Virus record (IMG/VR): IMGVR_UViG_3300031578_000045 | Coordinates: 1 to 55,410 of that record | DNA: 55,410 bases | Strand: one strand, 5' to 3' | Source: a virus | Shown: one piece after another, positions 1-6,427 of the stretch | Position numbering within the stretch: position 1 is the first letter of the stretch | How the letters are laid out: each line of letters begins with the position of its first letter | The notes under the pieces: generated by a model | Database searches by the model: none | Seen by the model: only the letters and a program-made list of their open reading frames with translations | What the model was told of the DNA's origin: nothing | Made by a program: the position numbers and the translations under genes

Positions 1-144
1 GACGCAGGGCATTCCACAATCGAGTACGCAGGGTATTCCACAATCAAGTACGCAGGGCATTCCACAATCAAGGACGCAGGGCATTCCACAATCGAGTACG
101 CAGGGTATTCCACAATCAAGTACGCAGGGCATTCCACAATCAAG
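1..144 (+). repeat. 24-bp tandem repeat, 6 units (left end)
   Basis: Six head-to-tail 24-bp units with an almost invariant core GCATTCCACAATC, alternating GGGCAT with GGGTAT and GAG with AAG. Units are grouped in a 72-bp super-repeat (E-Y, K-Y, K-D pattern) that occurs twice here and again near the right end. The period is in frame with the gene. Confidence 0.95.
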
Positions 145-186
145 GGTATAAAATATTTTGAAGGAAAACCAGTAAATAATAACTAA
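1..186 (+). CDS. Octapeptide-repeat protein, C-terminal part (continues from window end)
   Basis: Open from base 1 with no start. It reads six 8-residue units of the form [DY]-A-G-[HY]-S-T-I-[EK], then a 13-residue tail (GIKYFEGKPVNNN) and a TAA at 184-186. The frame and repeat are the same as in the CDS that runs off the right end (54629-55410), so the two pieces are one gene in a circular genome. The stop lies inside a 60-bp direct repeat (180-239) whose other copy precedes the gene. The regular hydrophobic and charged spacing suggests an elongated beta-solenoid-like repeat fold, which is inference. Function unknown. Confidence 0.8.
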   Translation, partial: DAGHSTIEYAGYSTIKYAGHSTIKDAGHSTIEYAGYSTIKYAGHSTIKGIKYFEGKPVNNN

Positions 187-239
187 AACACCCGGATAGT
201 GACCGGAATTATTAACCTAAACAAAAAACATGGAATTAT
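180..239 (+). repeat. 60-bp direct repeat, copy A
   Basis: Matches 54571-54630 at 59 of 60 bases (A against C at one site). It holds the 5' leader and the ATGGAATTAT start of the gene at 230. The other copy is just upstream of the octapeptide-repeat gene, so across the circular junction that gene is flanked by direct repeats. Confidence 0.95.
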
Positions 240-595
240 ATGAAACGATTAAATCAGAATTACCAGCCATAAGGATTGTTTTATTCATGGCCATGGTGAT
301 GGTAATAATAATTCAAGTAATAATAATTAGAGGGCTTAAAGAAGAAAACTACATGTACGAAACGCAAAGGATGGATTTACTCCGGTCGACTGAAAAAGCC
401 GAAAAAATAGTGAATGATTGTATACTTTTGGAGCATTATCTTAAACAAAGGATTGATTCTTTAAATGTTCAAGATTCAATCGCTGAGATAAGGCAAAACA
501 ACATCGCTAATTATGAAGGGTATATGCAAGCCAACGCAATAATGGTAAAAATGCCGCCTTTTAATGATGAACCGAATTTGGGTGGTGATAACTAA
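230..595 (+). CDS. Membrane-anchored coiled-coil protein, unknown function
   Basis: 121 residues. One hydrophobic helix at about residues 14-34 is followed by a charged, heptad-like stretch (about 40-100), so this is probably a single-pass inner-membrane protein with a coiled-coil domain. The start ATG lies in the 60-bp direct repeat. The layout resembles i-spanins and other phage membrane tethers, but no family is recognised and no o-spanin partner is seen nearby. Confidence 0.6.
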   Translation: MELYETIKSELPAIRIVLFMAMVMVIIIQVIIIRGLKEENYMYETQRMDLLRSTEKAEKIVNDCILLEHYLKQRIDSLNVQDSIAEIRQNNIANYEGYMQANAIMVKMPPFNDEPNLGGDN

Positions 596-610
596 AAATA
601 CTTAAAGATT

Positions 611-850
611 ATGATAACAAAATTGAAATTATACGAGGTAAAAGAGATTGAGCCTGAAACAGTAGAACACTTTATGCTTATGCAAAAAGATATTGATGCA
701 AAGATAGAAAGCAGATGGGTTTTGATTTATATGTCAACAAATTATGATTGGGTGGCAAATAGTATTGAAAGAACAAAAGAAAGTAATAAAAAATACTATC
801 CAGAAAAACATTTTGAACTTAAAATATTTAGTGTGCGGTTGCCTTCTTAG
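611..850 (+). CDS. Small unknown protein
   Basis: 79 residues, soluble, mixed charge, no signal peptide or recognisable motif. It starts 15 nt after the previous gene, so the two are probably cotranscribed. The stop is followed by GCTAACACC, which resembles the downstream ends of cassette-like genes elsewhere in the window. Confidence 0.55.
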   Translation: MITKLKLYEVKEIEPETVEHFMLMQKDIDAKIESRWVLIYMSTNYDWVANSIERTKESNKKYYPEKHFELKIFSVRLPS

Positions 851-911
851 TATTACCGCTAACACCAATATAAAGAACATTTAAAAACTTAATTAACAGC
901 AACATTTTAAT

Positions 912-930
912 AAATTATTCGTATATTAGT
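912..930 (+). promoter_or_regulatory. Shared 19-bp upstream motif (copy 1)
   Basis: AAATTATTCGTATATTAGT occurs identically here, 16 bp before the ATG at 946, and at 41568-41586 before the RecE-like gene. Exact sharing between distant upstream regions suggests a promoter or regulator site. No clear -33 TTTG is placed at the usual distance. Confidence 0.4.
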
Positions 931-945
931 CTAAAACTTAATAAA

Positions 946-1206
946 ATGAAAACACTTTTAAATTACCTACTAAATAAGCGATGTATTTTATCCATTGCTA
1001 TGCGATTTTTAAGCGAGGGCAAAAAAGAGCAGATATATATAGCAAGATTTAGATCTGAATTAGCATTTTGGGGTCATGGTGTTTCTGATATGACGGATGA
1101 AGAAATAAAAGAAGGAATTAAAAAAATGGGTGAAATGGTTGAAGCTTGCAGAATGACAACAAATGAAGTTGCAGAAGCTTTTAAAGCGGTGGCAAATTGT
1201 CGTTAA
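946..1206 (+). CDS. Small unknown protein
   Basis: 86 residues. The N-terminal 20 residues are basic and hydrophobic, and the rest is helical and acidic. The stop codon forms part of TTAACG, which opens a long imperfect palindrome (1203-1333) like those after cassette genes at 37-38 kb. No family recognised. Confidence 0.55.
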   Translation: MKTLLNYLLNKRCILSIAMRFLSEGKKEQIYIARFRSELAFWGHGVSDMTDEEIKEGIKKMGEMVEACRMTTNEVAEAFKAVANCR

Positions 1207-1333
1207 CGTTGATAATATGAAATCGGTGGGGATTTGAAACACCTACCAACCAAATAAAATTGAAGTTAAACCAAAGCAGAAAGGGTAAATTAAGCACTGC
1301 AACCCCACTGTTTTATATTTATTGTTGTAGTGC
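1203..1333 (+). repeat. attC-like palindromic spacer (left accessory cassette)
   Basis: 131 bp between two genes. The 5' arm has TTAACG then AATATGAAATCGGTGGGG (near 1213-1231). The 3' arm carries the complementary CCCCACTGTTTTATAT and ends GTTGTAGTGC (1324-1333). The arms pair imperfectly around a non-conserved centre. The layout matches the two sites at 37.85-38.29 kb, including the AATATGAAA and TTTTATATT blocks. Confidence 0.55.
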
Positions 1334-1344
1334 GTTTTTGAGCG

Positions 1345-1596
1345 ATGGATTACTTAAAATTAGTAGAAGATTTAAACCAAGAGATGTACGACAAGCACGG
1401 TGAAAACGAAGAGCAATGGTACTATATGTGTACAGGCTTCGTAGATGTGATAGGGTTTGGTGATATAATGCTTTGGAATAGTGAGGGGTGCGATAGGCGT
1501 TGGATAGAAAGTAAGAATGATTATGAACCGCTTAAACCTTATCTAAAGAAGAAGCTTAAAAAGTACGGGCAAAAGATAAGTGCGTTGGCAAGCTAA
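1345..1596 (+). CDS. Small unknown protein, cassette-bounded
   Basis: 83 residues, rich in Trp, Tyr and acidic residues, with a basic C-terminus. No family recognised. It is bounded by a perfect 13-bp inverted repeat: 1321-1333 upstream and 1598-1610 downstream. This is the pattern expected of an integron-type gene cassette, where the leading GTTRnnn end is complementary to the same cassette's trailing nnnYAAC end. Confidence 0.6.
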   Translation: MDYLKLVEDLNQEMYDKHGENEEQWYYMCTGFVDVIGFGDIMLWNSEGCDRRWIESKNDYEPLKPYLKKKLKKYGQKISALAS

Positions 1597-1597
1597 T

Positions 1598-1610
1598 GCA
1601 CTACAACAAT
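1598..1610 (+). repeat. Downstream 13-bp inverted end of the cassette
   Basis: GCACTACAACAAT is the exact reverse complement of 1321-1333. It lies 2 bp after the stop at 1596. The phage-type leader of the next gene follows directly. Confidence 0.8.
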
Positions 1611-1639
1611 CAGATAAAGAACATTTAAAACTTAATAAA

Positions 1640-1783
1640 ATGAAAGCTAAAATTGAACAACTAAAGACAGGCAACCAGGCATTAATTAAAAAACATGCTG
1701 AAGATAACGCCAAATTTTGGGAGGCTGCAAAAGCATTCTCTTATTTTAATTATTCTAAAATCGGACGGGCTAAAATCTTTTAA
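1640..1783 (+). CDS. Small basic coiled-coil protein
   Basis: 47 residues from the ATG at 1640, preferred over an upstream in-frame ATG because the A-rich leader AACTTAATAAAATG is the same as the one before the gene at 946. Lysine-rich helical N-terminus, aromatic C-terminus. Unknown. Confidence 0.5.
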   Translation: MKAKIEQLKTGNQALIKKHAEDNAKFWEAAKAFSYFNYSKIGRAKIF

Positions 1784-1785
1784 TC

Positions 1786-1992
1786 ATGGAACTTCTTAAA
1801 ATAACACAAGTAAGCGCATGGATTGCCTCAAGGAATGGTGGCAAACCAATAAACCAAGATTATTCTGATTATATAGGACTTACCGAAAGGATTAGGGTAA
1901 TGGAATCAATAAAGTCAAAAGAAAAGCCTGTTAGTGTATTAATGCCTAAAGATTTACTATTTTTGTTTGAACCGTTATTATTTGACAACTAA
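1786..1992 (+). CDS. Small unknown protein
   Basis: 68 residues, soluble. It starts 2 nt after the previous stop and overlaps the next ATG by one base (TAATG), which indicates translational coupling in a short operon. Confidence 0.5.
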   Translation: MELLKITQVSAWIASRNGGKPINQDYSDYIGLTERIRVMESIKSKEKPVSVLMPKDLLFLFEPLLFDN

Positions 1993-2090
1993 TGAATGAA
2001 AACCTATATAGAACAATAGAATTAGTCTTAACGATAATATTAATCATAGGGCTTATTGTGTTCTTGTTCTCAGGGAATAGAATGTATTAA
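1992..2090 (+). CDS. Single-pass membrane microprotein
   Basis: 32 residues with one strongly hydrophobic helix at about residues 9-27 and short charged ends. Coupled to the previous gene through TAATG. Function unknown. Confidence 0.45.
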   Translation: MNENLYRTIELVLTIILIIGLIVFLFSGNRMY

Positions 2091-2105
2091 CTAAAACTAT
2101 AATAA

Positions 2106-2624
2106 ATGAAAGAACTTTTATTAAAAATAGGATTGCTAATCATGAGCATTATTATTGTCTTATGGTACCGTTGGTTTTGTAAAACAAAATATGGCTTGCG
2201 GTCAAGTATTTCAATGAGTGCCAAAAACTTCAGGGATGACGGGAAACAATTTTACACCCATTTTTTTATTACTTTCGGTATTTGTTTTCCGGTGGCTTAT
2301 ATTGCACAGACTTATTTAATCACAATAGCGGCTGGCTTATTGTTTTGCATTGGGATAATAACAGGGTATAATAAAAACCTCAAGGAATTGCCCATACAGC
2401 ATGTTGTACATGTTTTCTTTGCTTTTATCCCTATAAGTATTTTTGTGCTTGGGTTGGTATTTATTAATCTTTGGTATTGTGTGATAATGGGGTTATGTTT
2501 GGTCCCTATAATTAACTGGCTGGTAAAAAAGGATAAGGATATAACCCGGAAAGTGGAATATTTAGTGATTTACGCGGCTTGGGTAATATTTGCGATTGAA
2601 TTATTTAAAGAATATTTAAATTAA
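2106..2624 (+). CDS. Polytopic membrane protein
   Basis: 172 residues with about five or six hydrophobic helices (roughly 5-22, 50-70, 72-88, 100-122, 124-140, 150-168) and short polar loops. No catalytic motif. It could be a holin-like or superinfection-exclusion membrane protein, but the sequence does not decide this. Confidence 0.6.
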   Translation: MKELLLKIGLLIMSIIIVLWYRWFCKTKYGLRSSISMSAKNFRDDGKQFYTHFFITFGICFPVAYIAQTYLITIAAGLLFCIGIITGYNKNLKELPIQHVVHVFFAFIPISIFVLGLVFINLWYCVIMGLCLVPIINWLVKKDKDITRKVEYLVIYAAWVIFAIELFKEYLN

Positions 2625-2625
2625 C

Positions 2626-2950
2626 ATGAAAAGACTACTATTAATACTACTTCTTGGGGCAGCACTGGGGAGTATAAGCGCACAAAGCGCAGTAACACAC
2701 CAAAAAACTTGAGTTCATAGACGGAAACCCAACCTATGACTATACACTTGTATTTAAAACCCATATACAAGCTATGTGGATGTATAACCGGTTTTCAAGG
2801 GCAGGGAAATACCGCCCAATAATAAGGGAATGCATGGTATTAAAGTGCGAGTATCATATAAAACTACACCCTGGGGATGAATTTCTATTCATGAAAAATG
2901 GGAAAAGATTAATTGTTCCGTATAGGTTACAGATAAAAACAAGGATTTAA
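2626..2950 (+). pseudogene. Secreted protein gene with a +1 frame disruption
   Basis: The ATG at 2626 gives a clear signal peptide (basic start, Leu-rich core, cleavage near ISAQ-S) but hits TGA at 2710. Removing one A from the A6 run at 2702-2707 restores a frame of about 107 residues that ends at 2948-2950. The downstream part has many aromatic and basic residues and the motif LHPGDEFLFMKNGKR. The cause may be a sequencing error in the homopolymer, a real mutation, or slippage on the A run. No family recognised. Confidence 0.6.
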
Positions 2951-3007
2951 TTTGCATAAGTCTTTTAAAAAGACTATAATTGTATTGATGTTTTCATAAT
3001 GTATAGG

Positions 3008-3047
3008 CAAAGGGGGTATTAAGATATGTGTAGCCCCCTTTGTTTTT
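3008..3047 (+). terminator. Rho-independent terminator
   Basis: CAAAGGGGG (3008-3016) pairs perfectly with CCCCCTTTG (3034-3042) and is followed by TTTTT. It closes the operon that ends with the frameshifted secreted-protein gene. Confidence 0.85.
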
Positions 3048-3229
3048 AAAAGAAGGCCGTAATAGGATACACATCGAAATTAATTTGAACTAAGTTCTTT
3101 AAAATACTAATCGTAATTATACTAATGGGTGAGAATAATGGGCTTGAAATATCCATTTTTCCGAAATTCTTAAAAGCCTTGCGAAGTAGCTGCCATAATA
3201 TAGTAACCGGAGAAGTCCTATAATTACGT

Positions 3230-3290
3230 ATAAAGGGTGTATCGGTTTATGTTTTAATTGAGAGATGGCGTGGGATACACCCTTTATTTT
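3230..3290 (+). terminator. Second terminator-like hairpin
   Basis: ATAAAGGGTGTATC (3230-3243) pairs perfectly over 14 bp with GATACACCCTTTAT (3274-3287), followed by TTT. The 30-nt loop is long for a terminator, so a small RNA or processing site is also possible. Confidence 0.6.
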
Positions 3291-3332
3291 AAAATATTGA
3301 ATACATAAGTGAACTAATAACCTTTACTTTTA

Positions 3333-3536
3333 ATGGCAGATTATTTTAAAATACAAAAACCAATTTTTATAACCACGGAGGTATCCAATGAGCTGCCTAA
3401 TAAAAAAAAGCTTTACAGTGTACAGCGGGGAAATGGTGCCTGGTGCCAATTTGCTTATGACCCAAATGACACTAAAAAAGTTGATGAGTTTAAAAAGAAT
3501 TTCATTAATTGGAAAAAACTAATGCCAAAGAAATGA
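3333..3536 (+). CDS. Small unknown protein
   Basis: 67 residues, basic, soluble. It follows the double-hairpin region, so it is probably the first gene of a new operon. It overlaps the next gene by ATGA. Confidence 0.55.
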   Translation: MADYFKIQKPIFITTEVSNELPNKKKLYSVQRGNGAWCQFAYDPNDTKKVDEFKKNFINWKKLMPKK

Positions 3537-3631
3537 AAATAAAAGACAAAAATATAGGCTATTTATTATTTGGGATAACATTATTTATAATCGGTATTAT
3601 ATTAATGCTTAATTATATATTTAACCATTAA
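3533..3631 (+). CDS. Single-pass membrane microprotein
   Basis: 32 residues. A basic N-terminus of about 7 residues precedes one hydrophobic helix (8-28). The ATGA overlap with the previous gene supports coupled translation. Confidence 0.5.
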   Translation: MKIKDKNIGYLLFGITLFIIGIILMLNYIFNH

Positions 3632-3641
3632 ACTTAATTTT

Positions 3642-3794
3642 ATGATGGGAATAGATACTAGTTGTTGCGATAAATGCGGAAGGTCATTTAATGGGAAGGG
3701 CTATATTGAAGTTGATGGATGGAAAATTTGCGGGATATGCCAGTTTGAAAATAATGACCGAAATTACGACTATCCTATAAGTCAGTCAGTGTAA
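3642..3794 (+). CDS. Small zinc-ribbon protein
   Basis: 50 residues with two CxxC pairs (C9/C12 in CDKCG and C30/C33 in CGICQ) around a short beta-like segment, the usual pattern of a one-zinc ribbon. Likely binds a nucleic acid or a protein partner. Specific role unknown. Confidence 0.55.
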   Translation: MMGIDTSCCDKCGRSFNGKGYIEVDGWKICGICQFENNDRNYDYPISQSV

Positions 3795-3817
3795 ACAAAG
3801 GATTCGGAACATTTGCC

Positions 3818-4018
3818 ATGAGTGAACTAGATAAAGAACACCAAAAAGAGCTAATAAAAAAAGTCATCCAGGAAGATGAGGAATATGGTTTATACGATTC
3901 CTGCGAATTTTGTAAATACAAACGACTTGAAGATACTTTTGAGGAATTGCTAAAACAACATATTGTAAGTTCAGAACTTAAGGATTTCTACCGGAACAAA
4001 GCTTATAAAAATGACTAG
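3818..4018 (+). CDS. Small acidic protein with CxxC
   Basis: 66 residues, highly charged and helical, with CEFCKYK at about 28-34. A single CxxC suggests a metal site formed on dimerisation or a redox pair. Overlaps the next gene by 8 nt. Confidence 0.5.
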   Translation: MSELDKEHQKELIKKVIQEDEEYGLYDSCEFCKYKRLEDTFEELLKQHIVSSELKDFYRNKAYKND

Positions 4019-4151
4019 ATTAAAAGAAGTCTTATACGAAATAGAAGTAAAGAACAACGCGCTAAGAAATTGCAAAGGTTGTGCCCAAAAAACCCGGCTA
4101 TTGCAAGCATTAAGATATTTAAAAAAAGAACTTGAACAATTAACCAGCTAA
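4011..4151 (+). CDS. Small helical protein with CxxC
   Basis: 46 residues with CKGC near the middle between two amphipathic helices (zinc-hairpin-like). It overlaps the preceding gene by 8 nt. Confidence 0.45.
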   Translation: MTRLKEVLYEIEVKNNALRNCKGCAQKTRLLQALRYLKKELEQLTS

Positions 4152-4152
4152 T

Positions 4153-4317
4153 ATGAAAATCTTAATCTTAATACCTATATTATGCTTCTTATACACGGCA
4201 TATTACATAATGTCCGCAAGGAATTACCTGTTTATTGATAAATTAGGCGTGTTAGTATTCGGGGCACTGGTTTGGTCAATACCTTTTATTATGTTTTATT
4301 ATATACTATTTAATTAG
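4153..4317 (+). CDS. Two-helix membrane microprotein
   Basis: 54 residues with hydrophobic helices at about 2-19 and 30-52 separated by a short basic loop. It starts 1 nt after the previous stop. Unknown. Confidence 0.5.
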   Translation: MKILILIPILCFLYTAYYIMSARNYLFIDKLGVLVFGALVWSIPFIMFYYILFN

Positions 4318-4367
4318 GAATTGTAAATAATGTTTCGTAATTTTAATGTAAACAAAACTACTATATT

Positions 4368-4637
4368 ATGAAAACACTACTAACAATTACCGCAATTATC
4401 CTTTTATCTTCCTGCGGGGCGATGAAAGAAGGAATACACAGCAACTACATTTTATACAACAAAACACAAGCTTTTTTTGTATTGGAAGAAGTAAATCCCC
4501 ATAAGCTAATAGTTGAGAACGCCCAGGGAACACAGAAGTTTAGGCTTTATGATTACAATCAGGTATTTAATGTCTCGGATACTATATTAACCATAGAAAA
4601 CCAATGGGTATTTGGACAGATAAAATTTGTAAGATGA
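4368..4637 (+). CDS. Small lipoprotein
   Basis: 89 residues. An N-terminal signal with lipobox LSSC-G (Cys16) predicts lipidation. The mature part is beta-rich. Phage lipoproteins often act in superinfection exclusion or as spanins, and either is possible here. The stop overlaps the ATG of the next gene (ATGA). Confidence 0.6.
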   Translation: MKTLLTITAIILLSSCGAMKEGIHSNYILYNKTQAFFVLEEVNPHKLIVENAQGTQKFRLYDYNQVFNVSDTILTIENQWVFGQIKFVR

Positions 4638-4831
4638 AAAGAGCTAAATTAATAAAAAAAATACAAACATCTGCTAGATGGGGATTATGCGCATGGATAT
4701 GCGTTGGCATTTATAAAGAAACTGGGATTTACACTTTAATTTTTGCATTACTTTTGTTTATCTACACAGAGATAATGCAATTATATTTAAATAAAAAGTT
4801 TTCAAAAACAGATGATAAACATGAAGTATAA
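4634..4831 (+). CDS. Small membrane protein
   Basis: 65 residues from the ATG at 4634, which overlaps the upstream stop as ATGA and is preferred over an in-frame ATG 30 nt upstream. Basic N-terminus and two hydrophobic segments (about 15-27 and 30-48). Confidence 0.5.
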   Translation: MKRAKLIKKIQTSARWGLCAWICVGIYKETGIYTLIFALLLFIYTEIMQLYLNKKFSKTDDKHEV

Positions 4832-5255
4832 AACAATTGATATGGATGTAGTATTGTTACGTATATTATCATATAAATCGATATTAGATTTCGGCAAATA
4901 TAATATGTCTAGCGTACAGCAATTACTCGATTTAAAAAAAACAGGTTATTTACGATGGGTTTATTACTCATGTAGTAAAATTTCATTTACATATGATATA
5001 CTTAAAGAGATAGGGGTTATTACAGACAAGTATGACGACAGAATTGAGAAACCAGGTACTGATATTGAATTATGGGAAAGATTAGATGCTATTAAATTTA
5101 ATAGACTATGCTATCGTTTAAGCCCAAAACACGTCATGAATAGGTATAGGATGGGATTTAAACATAAAATGCGTGCCAATAAAAACAAGGATAAAATATT
5201 TTTTTCTAAAAGGTCAATGCAGAGTAGGAACCATGGAAGACAAACAACAATATAG
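4821..5255 (+). CDS. Unknown protein
   Basis: 144 residues, basic, soluble, with a very basic C-terminus (RMGFKHKMRANKNKDK) suggestive of nucleic-acid contact. An alternative ATG lies three codons upstream (4812). It overlaps the end of the preceding gene. No family recognised. Confidence 0.5.
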   Translation: MKYKTIDMDVVLLRILSYKSILDFGKYNMSSVQQLLDLKKTGYLRWVYYSCSKISFTYDILKEIGVITDKYDDRIEKPGTDIELWERLDAIKFNRLCYRLSPKHVMNRYRMGFKHKMRANKNKDKIFFSKRSMQSRNHGRQTTI

Positions 5256-5346
5256 TTTCAGTATTAAAGCAATACACCACAACGATAAAAAGTCATTTGA
5301 GTTCTTTAAATACGATGATAGGATTGATATTAAAATAACTAAATAG
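5233..5346 (+). CDS. Small unknown protein
   Basis: 37 residues, overlapping the previous gene by 23 nt. Polar, with a KSFEFFKYDDRIDIK stretch. Weakly supported. Confidence 0.35.
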   Translation: MEDKQQYSFSIKAIHHNDKKSFEFFKYDDRIDIKITK

Positions 5347-5372
5347 GGTATAATGTTCTAGAATAATAAACC

Positions 5373-5660
5373 ATGAACAAAACAAAACGATACAGACAAC
5401 TAAAAAAATATCTAAAAACATTAATGATAAGAAAAGTGTTTCTTTCAAGTATATTAGACAATGAAAAAGAACCTAAACAAAGAAGGATAAAAGCTAGTTG
5501 TCTAAAAATAAAGCTTTTATATAAAATCTGCGAAACATATAAAGAAATGGGATATATAGCTGAATATAAAGGTAAGTTATGGACTAGACTTTGGACTAGA
5601 TTTTTTATAATGATCATGATCATAATCATTATATCCCAAATCATAAATATTTGCAATTAA
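5373..5660 (+). CDS. Basic protein with C-terminal membrane helix
   Basis: 95 residues. Strongly basic N-terminal two thirds and one hydrophobic helix at about 76-92 (tail anchor). Unknown. Confidence 0.5.
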   Translation: MNKTKRYRQLKKYLKTLMIRKVFLSSILDNEKEPKQRRIKASCLKIKLLYKICETYKEMGYIAEYKGKLWTRLWTRFFIMIMIIIIISQIINICN

Positions 5661-5724
5661 CTAATTAATTCACTATATTGCGGTTGTTAAATATTTGAGT
5701 AATATTATAAAGAAAAAGCTAAAG

Positions 5725-5925
5725 ATGAACAAACAAAGTAAAATACAAATAACCGAAATAACCGATAGCTTGCAAAAGCTAAGAAAATTATCTGAAAAAT
5801 ATTTATATCATATAAGATGTGCCGAGAAGTGTTTTAATGAAATAGCTGAACTAAACCCAAATAAAGAAGTAACAACGACAATATCTGATAAAGGATTATT
5901 ACAGAACCTGAGAAATATTGATTAA
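5725..5925 (+). CDS. Small helical protein upstream of terminase
   Basis: 66 residues from ATG 5725, though a TTG start at 5695 is possible. Mostly helical. Located directly before the packaging genes. Unknown. Confidence 0.5.
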   Translation: MNKQSKIQITEITDSLQKLRKLSEKYLYHIRCAEKCFNEIAELNPNKEVTTTISDKGLLQNLRNID

Positions 5926-5927
5926 AA

Positions 5928-5975
5928 ATGCCAGCAACAAAAGATAATGAGCCTTTCTTAAATAAAAAGCAATGA
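5928..5975 (+). CDS. Possible leader peptide before the small terminase
   Basis: 15 codons (MPATKDNEPFLNKKQ) whose TGA overlaps the next ATG as ATGA. It could be a coupling leader, or the remains of a longer small-terminase N-terminus after a frame change. Confidence 0.25.
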   Translation: MPATKDNEPFLNKKQ

Positions 5976-6427
5976 CATACACTAAAGAACAAATAGAAAA
6001 AGCTAAAGAAACAATAATACAAGGTATCTATGAAGGTAAAAGCCTAAAAAGTATCTTAGATGAAGATAAATTACAAGATGAAGGCAGAACTATACCAGAT
6101 AGATCAATAGTATATACATGGCTAAACGAAAACCACGAAAATTATGACGCAATATTTTTCAACAATTACGCGCATGCGCGCGAGGATTCAAGCGACTTAG
6201 ACGCTGATAGGATAGAGGATTTAAACGCAGAAATAAGGTCTAAAAAAATAGACCCGCAATCAGCTAGGGTAATTGCGGATAACCTCAAATGGATTGCAGG
6301 TAAAAAGAAGCCAAAAAAATATGGTGACCGCACTTCTTTAGATTTATCTGGAGAATTAAAACAAACTAAAGAAATTACCCTTACAGATGATCAACTGCAA
6401 AAGATTATAGATGAAATCAAGCCTTGA
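5972..6427 (+). CDS. terS: Terminase small subunit
   Basis: 151 residues. The C-terminal half reads as a small-terminase domain of the phage Sf6 type: A-R-E-D/D-A-D near 68-78, a helix with SARVIADNLKWIAGK, then PKKYGDRT (about 114-121). It recognises viral DNA and loads the large terminase. It overlaps terL by 17 nt. The N-terminal half is probably the DNA-binding HTH region. Confidence 0.85.
   Translation: MTYTKEQIEKAKETIIQGIYEGKSLKSILDEDKLQDEGRTIPDRSIVYTWLNENHENYDAIFFNNYAHAREDSSDLDADRIEDLNAEIRSKKIDPQSARVIADNLKWIAGKKKPKKYGDRTSLDLSGELKQTKEITLTDDQLQKIIDEIKP

Larger units (their letters stand above)
2951..3332. other. 382-bp intergenic region with two strong hairpins
   Basis: No credible gene. 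It holds a terminator at 3008-3047 and a second strong hairpin at 3230-3290. Between them lies AT-rich DNA with a possible promoter-like stretch near 3085-3125 (TTTG, then TAATCGTAATTATAC). The segment from about 3110 to 3290 could be a short noncoding transcript ending at the second hairpin. Confidence 0.5.

Noticed and set aside
2988-3006. AGTCTTTT / AAAAAGACT hairpin as a terminator
   Set aside because: Stem is almost all A-T and no T-run follows. The strong terminator directly after it is the better candidate.
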